From: JBGPBY01 sp041481485
Lineage (GTDB): Bacteria > Acidobacteriota > Terriglobia > 20CM-2-55-15
Reading direction: 5' to 3'
DNA length: 9,740 bases
Assembly: GCA_041481485.1 (NCBI GenBank)
Contig: JBGPBY010000265.1
Location: 1 to 9,740, forward strand
In this document: piece by piece, positions 6,291 to 9,740 of the stretch
Position numbering within the stretch: position 1 is the first letter of the stretch
Layout of the letters: each line of letters opens with the position of its first letter
The notes under the pieces: generated by a model
The model's input: the letters and a program-made list of their open reading frames with translations, nothing else
The model's database searches: none
What the model was told of the DNA's origin: nothing
Program-made: the position numbers and the translations under genes

Positions 6291-8936
6291 TTACCGCCTT
6301 TGTCCCACTGTCTCGATCATGTTTCGAAGTCCACCAAGCAGTAACACATTGAATGCGAGATCTCCCTGGTAACCCATCACGATTCGATTGGGCTCGCCGT
6401 TTGCGCAAACCAGAGTTGCCGGCGTCAGCTCGATCGTCTGGCGCAGTGTCTGCAACTGATCGGGAGTAATGCCGCCCACGCCCGCGGGTACATAGTTCGC
6501 AATCGAGCTCGCCGTCTCCGTGAGATTCTGATACAGAATAGCCGAACAGTGGTCGCTGCCATCGGCCGGCATCAGCGACCGGAATTTTGCAGAGTTCGCG
6601 ATCGAAGACCGGCTTTGCTCGTACTGAAGAGCCTGGCTTACCAATGCGCGGGAAGGCGCAGCCACAATATAGCCCATCGCATATGTATAGTGGATTTCCG
6701 CTGCCGGATTATTGGCGCGACGCAGCCGGTAATAGACCTGACTGCCAACGGCCTCCGAGCTCAGGGAGATACCCGGCGCACCATTCTGGGTAAGCCGGCT
6801 GTTGATTTGAAACACAAGCCGCTCGATCGCGTTTTGAAGGCGCGCCGATTCGTAGACCTCCGCAACCACTTTCCATGACGGAGTTGGAAGAAACGGACCG
6901 TCCATGGCGAGCAGGAACTCACCGCCGAGCGGTTCGACGAGATCGCGTCGAATGTCGACGCCGGTGTCCAGGCGAATCTGATCCAATACTTGCTGTCCGG
7001 ACCCGGACTGTCCACCGAAGGTCAGTATCTCATCCAGTATCGTGAGTGCGTCCTTTGTAACGAAGGACGCCACGCCGTAGGCCTGAGGCGAGACAAACTC
7101 CAGCGCACCCATCGGCGCAGGCGCCGTCAGCCATGCTGCTACGCCGGATCGCTCGCCGTTGAAATTCAATTGAGCCTGGGTCACTGTCTTGCCGGCGACC
7201 TGCTTCTGCTCGAAGACCAGATGGTCGATAGTCGTCAGGCCCAAAGCGCGAGCCTGTTCCGAGCGCTGCGCATCCGAAAACAGCGTCGCCAGATCCGCTG
7301 CAAACAATATTCCCGCCCCCTTCGCATACGCTTGTGCAATCGAGGCATGGAAAGGCCGGCCGGAAAAGCCGCTGTTGCCGGAGCGCTGCGCCATGGTCAT
7401 GTCGTAAATTGCCCGGGTCGAGGTCGCAAACATCAGAGTCGACGTTCCAACATAGGCGACCGGCCCACGTTCGATGCTGCTGAAGTTGACCAACTGCGCA
7501 GTATCCGTCAGAACGCGGAGCGAATGCTGCGGCGAGGCGCCCGCCGCAAGGGCATGGATCTCTGCCAGGACCGCTTCCGAATTCCGTACCTCCGCAAGCA
7601 CGATCACGTCGGCGGGTCCCGAAGGACTGCCCGTCACCGCAATCACGATCTCATCTCCAAGTTGACCGCCGAGATTCCGAACATGACCGATCATGTCTTC
7701 CAATGTCGGATCGTTTGAATCTCTTCGCTGATTTTGCTTCGCCCACCACTCGCGTAGCAGCGGATTCTGGTCAATCCTTTGCCGGAACAGGTCGTATGCC
7801 TGCCCGAGAACCGAAGTGATGTTTGGAAGTGCGCCGTAGATAACCGTGTTCTCAGGTACGAGCGGCAGCAACGTCGACGTTGAGCGAAGCTGCGGACCTG
7901 GAAGACTATCGCGCAGAGAGTCATTCACGTCGGACGCCGCACGGAGCAGCGCCGCATAGGTATCCAGGTTTCGACTCCATGAAATTTCTTCTTCGATCGG
8001 CACGTGGATCAGGCTGGCAGCGGTTGTCATCTGTTGCCCGGGCAAAAGCGTTGTTTCCGCCGATGAGAACTGTGCCACATGAACCTTACCTTCAATGACC
8101 GATACGCGCGAACCCTTCACTCCCGAACTGACGGCAAATACGGTCCCGACGACGGAAACTGTGCAGTCTTCCGTGACGACATACAGATGGCCATTGCGCT
8201 GCTTCGCTGCCTGGACAATCACAGTGCCACGGTCCAGATTCACGCGGATTCCGTCATGAGTGCCTTTCAGCGATAACTGTGAGCGCTCGCGCATCTCGAC
8301 GCGCGTACCGTCTGCGAGTTCAATAACAGCGCTGGAATCGCCGGCTGTCCGAAGCGCTTCTCCGGACGTCAATGCCGCGCCTGCCACAACAGGACTCATG
8401 TTCAAACCGGCGATCCGGTAGAGTTTCCCATCGATGGTGCGTGCCGTCGCTTTCACTTCGACGACCGGCAACAGAAAGTTGAGATATCCCGCCTGCTGGA
8501 ACCCGATGCCGAAAACCAGGGCCGCTGCTATAGCCGCGGAGACGGCGACCCACCGATTAACACGGCGTTCCGTACGCCGGAATGCCGGAAGCGGCGCGGC
8601 GCCTCGCGCCGCATTCAATGCGTTTCGGCATGCGACGCATTCATTCGTATGGTCCTTGACGAGCAGCGCCCGGGCTGAAGAGAGATTTCCCGCAAGATAG
8701 TCGGAAATAAGCGCGCGGTAATCGTTACAGTTTCGAATCTGCTCGGAGCGGAATTCGGATGCAGTGAGTAATTCCCTGGACTTCAGGGATTGCTCACTCT
8801 CCTCGAATTCCGCTCCAATACGCGCCCACACACGAGCTGCACGCTCTTCCATTTCCGTTCGATCGGGAGCCGCAGTGCGCACGGCATCGATTGCGGCGTA
8901 GAGCATCTTTTTCGAATCCTTGCGATTGACATCCAT
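6291..8936 (-). CDS. ZAS zinc-finger anti-sigma/FecR transmembrane regulator with long outer domain
   Basis: This 881-residue protein is the probable anti-sigma factor for the ECF sigma encoded just upstream. A cytoplasmic N-terminal region holds C70, H96, C100 and C103 in a C-x25-H-x3-C-x2-C arrangement, the ZAS zinc-binding motif; L81-A-G-N-L also fits the family. One membrane span follows at about 129-147. Outside lies a FecR-type beta domain at about 186-305, with ADGTRVEMRE (208-217), L-x-R-G-x-V (234-239), VGTVFAVS (263-270), V-x-E-G-x-V (280-285) and LLPGQ (297-301). From about residue 355 to the end is an unnamed domain of over 500 residues that begins PENTVIYGALPNITSVLGQA. From memory, similar C-termini accompany FecR domains in Acidobacteria. 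The start is ATG 8936: GGAGG is 8 nt upstream and the gene begins 1 nt after the sigma stop. The frame opens farther upstream to 9095, but that part overlaps the sigma gene and is rejected. An anti-sigma role is inferred from motif and neighbourhood. Confidence 0.88.
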   Translation of the reverse strand: MDVNRKDSKKMLYAAIDAVRTAAPDRTEMEERAARVWARIGAEFEESEQSLKSRELLTASEFRSEQIRNCNDYRALISDYLAGNLSSARALLVKDHTNECVACRNALNAARGAAPLPAFRRTERRVNRWVAVSAAIAAALVFGIGFQQAGYLNFLLPVVEVKATARTIDGKLYRIAGLNMSPVVAGAALTSGEALRTAGDSSAVIELADGTRVEMRERSQLSLKGTHDGIRVNLDRGTVIVQAAKQRNGHLYVVTEDCTVSVVGTVFAVSSGVKGSRVSVIEGKVHVAQFSSAETTLLPGQQMTTAASLIHVPIEEEISWSRNLDTYAALLRAASDVNDSLRDSLPGPQLRSTSTLLPLVPENTVIYGALPNITSVLGQAYDLFRQRIDQNPLLREWWAKQNQRRDSNDPTLEDMIGHVRNLGGQLGDEIVIAVTGSPSGPADVIVLAEVRNSEAVLAEIHALAAGASPQHSLRVLTDTAQLVNFSSIERGPVAYVGTSTLMFATSTRAIYDMTMAQRSGNSGFSGRPFHASIAQAYAKGAGILFAADLATLFSDAQRSEQARALGLTTIDHLVFEQKQVAGKTVTQAQLNFNGERSGVAAWLTAPAPMGALEFVSPQAYGVASFVTKDALTILDEILTFGGQSGSGQQVLDQIRLDTGVDIRRDLVEPLGGEFLLAMDGPFLPTPSWKVVAEVYESARLQNAIERLVFQINSRLTQNGAPGISLSSEAVGSQVYYRLRRANNPAAEIHYTYAMGYIVAAPSRALVSQALQYEQSRSSIANSAKFRSLMPADGSDHCSAILYQNLTETASSIANYVPAGVGGITPDQLQTLRQTIELTPATLVCANGEPNRIVMGYQGDLAFNVLLLGGLRNMIETVGQRR

Positions 8937-8937
8937 A

Positions 8938-9531
8938 TCAGCGGCCTCCAAAAAAATTGCGAATTGATTTCCGGAGACGGCTGCGTGTTCGAAACAGTGT
9001 GACCGCAACGGTACCCTTCGAAGTGTTGAGCATTCTGGCGATTTCCGGAGTTCCGTAGCCATCGACGTAGCGCAGAATGAACATTTCGGCTGCATTCGGG
9101 TGCATCTGGGCGAGCGCAGTTGTGAGCCAGTTCCTCAACTCCATTGCCGAGTGTTCATGATGGGGATCCGGCCGTGTTTCCTGAAGCTTGAACTCTCCAT
9201 CTCCCAGAGGTATCTGGCGGCCACGCTTCCGGAGGATGTCCAACGCAATATTGATTGCAGCGCGGTGCAGGTATGTCGGCCATGCAGCCTTCCGGTCGGG
9301 AAGCCATTCGCGCCGGACCAGCCTCAGAAACAAGGTTTGAAGCACGTCTTCTGCGTCGGAAGCATTCCCCGTGATTCGAAAAGCGGCTGCGTAAACCCTT
9401 TCATGGTTCTCAAGGAAAGCCTTTTCGAGCTCAGTGCCATAGTCGGTGTCCGGATATGTTTCAACTGGCAAGGTCAACTCCCGCTGTTTCTCTCGTCTCA
9501 ATACACCTAAACGTCCCAAATGCCCACTCAT
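8938..9531 (-). CDS. ECF-type RNA polymerase sigma factor
   Basis: This 197-residue sigma-70-family factor of the extracytoplasmic-function group directs RNA polymerase to alternative promoters. Sigma region 2 spans about 36-100, including the helix SDAEDVLQTLFLRL (58-71), where polymerase core binding and -10 recognition occur. A linker runs about 101-130. Region 4 spans about 133-190, with the helix-turn-helix GYGTPEIARMLNTSKGTVAV (158-177) followed by a basic helix (RTRSRLRK, 181-188) for -35 recognition. There is no SnoaL-like or other C-terminal extension. The start is uncertain. ATG 9531 gives a normal length but has no clear Shine-Dalgarno. GTG 9576 adds 15 residues, but AGGAG is 14 nt away and the GTG may lie inside the promoter. 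A TTG start at residue 21, with GGGAG 6 nt upstream, is also possible. The gene is followed after 1 nt by the zinc-finger/FecR regulator, the usual order for a sigma/anti-sigma pair. Confidence 0.9.
   Translation of the reverse strand: MSGHLGRLGVLRREKQRELTLPVETYPDTDYGTELEKAFLENHERVYAAAFRITGNASDAEDVLQTLFLRLVRREWLPDRKAAWPTYLHRAAINIALDILRKRGRQIPLGDGEFKLQETRPDPHHEHSAMELRNWLTTALAQMHPNAAEMFILRYVDGYGTPEIARMLNTSKGTVAVTLFRTRSRLRKSIRNFFGGR
8945..8949 (-). promoter_or_regulatory. Ribosome binding site deciding the FecR gene start
   Basis: GGAGG lies within the last codons of the sigma gene, 8 nt before ATG 8936. It fixes the start of the large regulator just after the sigma stop and implies coupled translation of the two proteins, as expected for a sigma/anti-sigma pair made in fixed proportion. 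Confidence 0.85.
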
Positions 9532-9568
9532 TAACAATTTCTTTGTCTGGAAGGATGAATCGGCGGGC

Positions 9569-9601
9569 CGTCTCACGGGAGGGATACGAAACTCCTGTCA
9601 C
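9569..9601 (-). promoter_or_regulatory. Possible ECF-type autoregulated promoter
   Basis: Reading the minus strand towards the sigma gene, GTGACAGG (-35-like, starting 9601) is followed after a C-rich spacer by CGTGAGACG (-10-like, 9577-9569). The arrangement resembles ECF promoters, which carry a GTGAC/GGAAC-like -35 and a CGT-containing -10. If real, transcription would start downstream of GTG 9576 and support ATG 9531 as the sigma start. Two more TGTGA boxes lie upstream between about 9620 and 9640, 12 nt apart. This is pattern reading only. Confidence 0.3.
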
Positions 9602-9671
9602 TTTCCACCACCAAAGTACAGCGCTTCACAAATATGGTCACATTTTCTTGATCCCTACTTGAGATACAACC

Positions 9672-9716
9672 GCCTGCCGGATGGACGTATTCTCAGCCGC
9701 GTTAGCGGCGGCAGGC
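9672..9716. repeat. Nested palindrome at the right window edge
   Basis: The outer arms GCCTGCCG (9672-9679) and CGGCAGGC (9709-9716) are exact reverse complements. Inside them GCCGC (9696-9700) and GCGGC (9705-9709) form a second hairpin around GTTA. No gene is visible from 9602 to the end of the window apart from the possible upstream part of the sigma promoter region. The GC-rich nested stem design suggests a dispersed extragenic element or the transcript end of a gene beyond the window. No T-run marks it as an intrinsic terminator. Confidence 0.5.
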
Positions 9717-9740
9717 CCCGTAGCCACCCGCGTAAGCCGG

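Noticed and set aside
6990..7718. 242-codon open frame on the plus strand
   Set aside because: It lies opposite the large FecR-protein gene, has an Arg/Cys/His-rich translation typical of a shadow frame, and shows no recognisable domain.
8937..9095. N-terminal extension of the FecR protein to position 9095
   Set aside because: It overlaps the HTH region of the sigma gene in another frame and has a Cys/Arg-rich shadow-like sequence. ATG 8936, with GGAGG 8 nt upstream, is far better.

Overview
The window looks like chromosomal DNA of a moderately GC-rich, Gram-negative soil-type bacterium, most likely an acidobacterium of the Solibacter/Bryobacter kind. That is inferred from the gene style: a secreted protein built of carboxypeptidase-regulatory-like beta repeats, and an ECF sigma gene followed by a very large zinc-finger/FecR protein and ABC-2 transporters. 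There is no rRNA or other phylogenetic marker, so the assignment is tentative. I saw no tRNA, rRNA, CRISPR array, transposase or phage gene.

Layout. Most of the window (9531 down to 2499) is one tightly packed minus-strand gene cluster. In transcription order it encodes an ECF sigma factor, a ZAS zinc-finger/FecR transmembrane regulator with a very long outer domain, ABC ATPase 1, ABC-2 permease 1, ABC ATPase 2 and ABC-2 permease 2. The junctions are 1 nt apart, directly abutting, a 14-nt overlap, an ATGA overlap and a 36-nt gap. This is the signature of a single operon with translational coupling. A possible ECF-type promoter lies just upstream of the sigma gene.

A small plus-strand ORF (2209-2502) runs into the end of permease 2, and their stop codons overlap. 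It is unrecognised, but it has an internal duplication whose differences are all synonymous. To its left, a large inverted pair of REP-like palindromes (2011-2136) sits in the divergent intergenic region. A minus-strand gene for a secreted multi-repeat beta protein (1791-97) follows. The two window edges contain only palindromic intergenic sequence.

How it may work together (inference): the membrane-spanning ZAS/FecR protein probably holds the sigma factor inactive and senses something outside the cytoplasm. On release, the sigma factor would transcribe its own operon, including the two ABC-2 exporter pairs. This resembles an envelope-stress or toxic-compound efflux module, with no sequence clue to the substrate. 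The oddest sequence feature is a perfect 45-bp in-frame tandem repeat at the very start of ABC ATPase 2, each copy opening with its own ATG.
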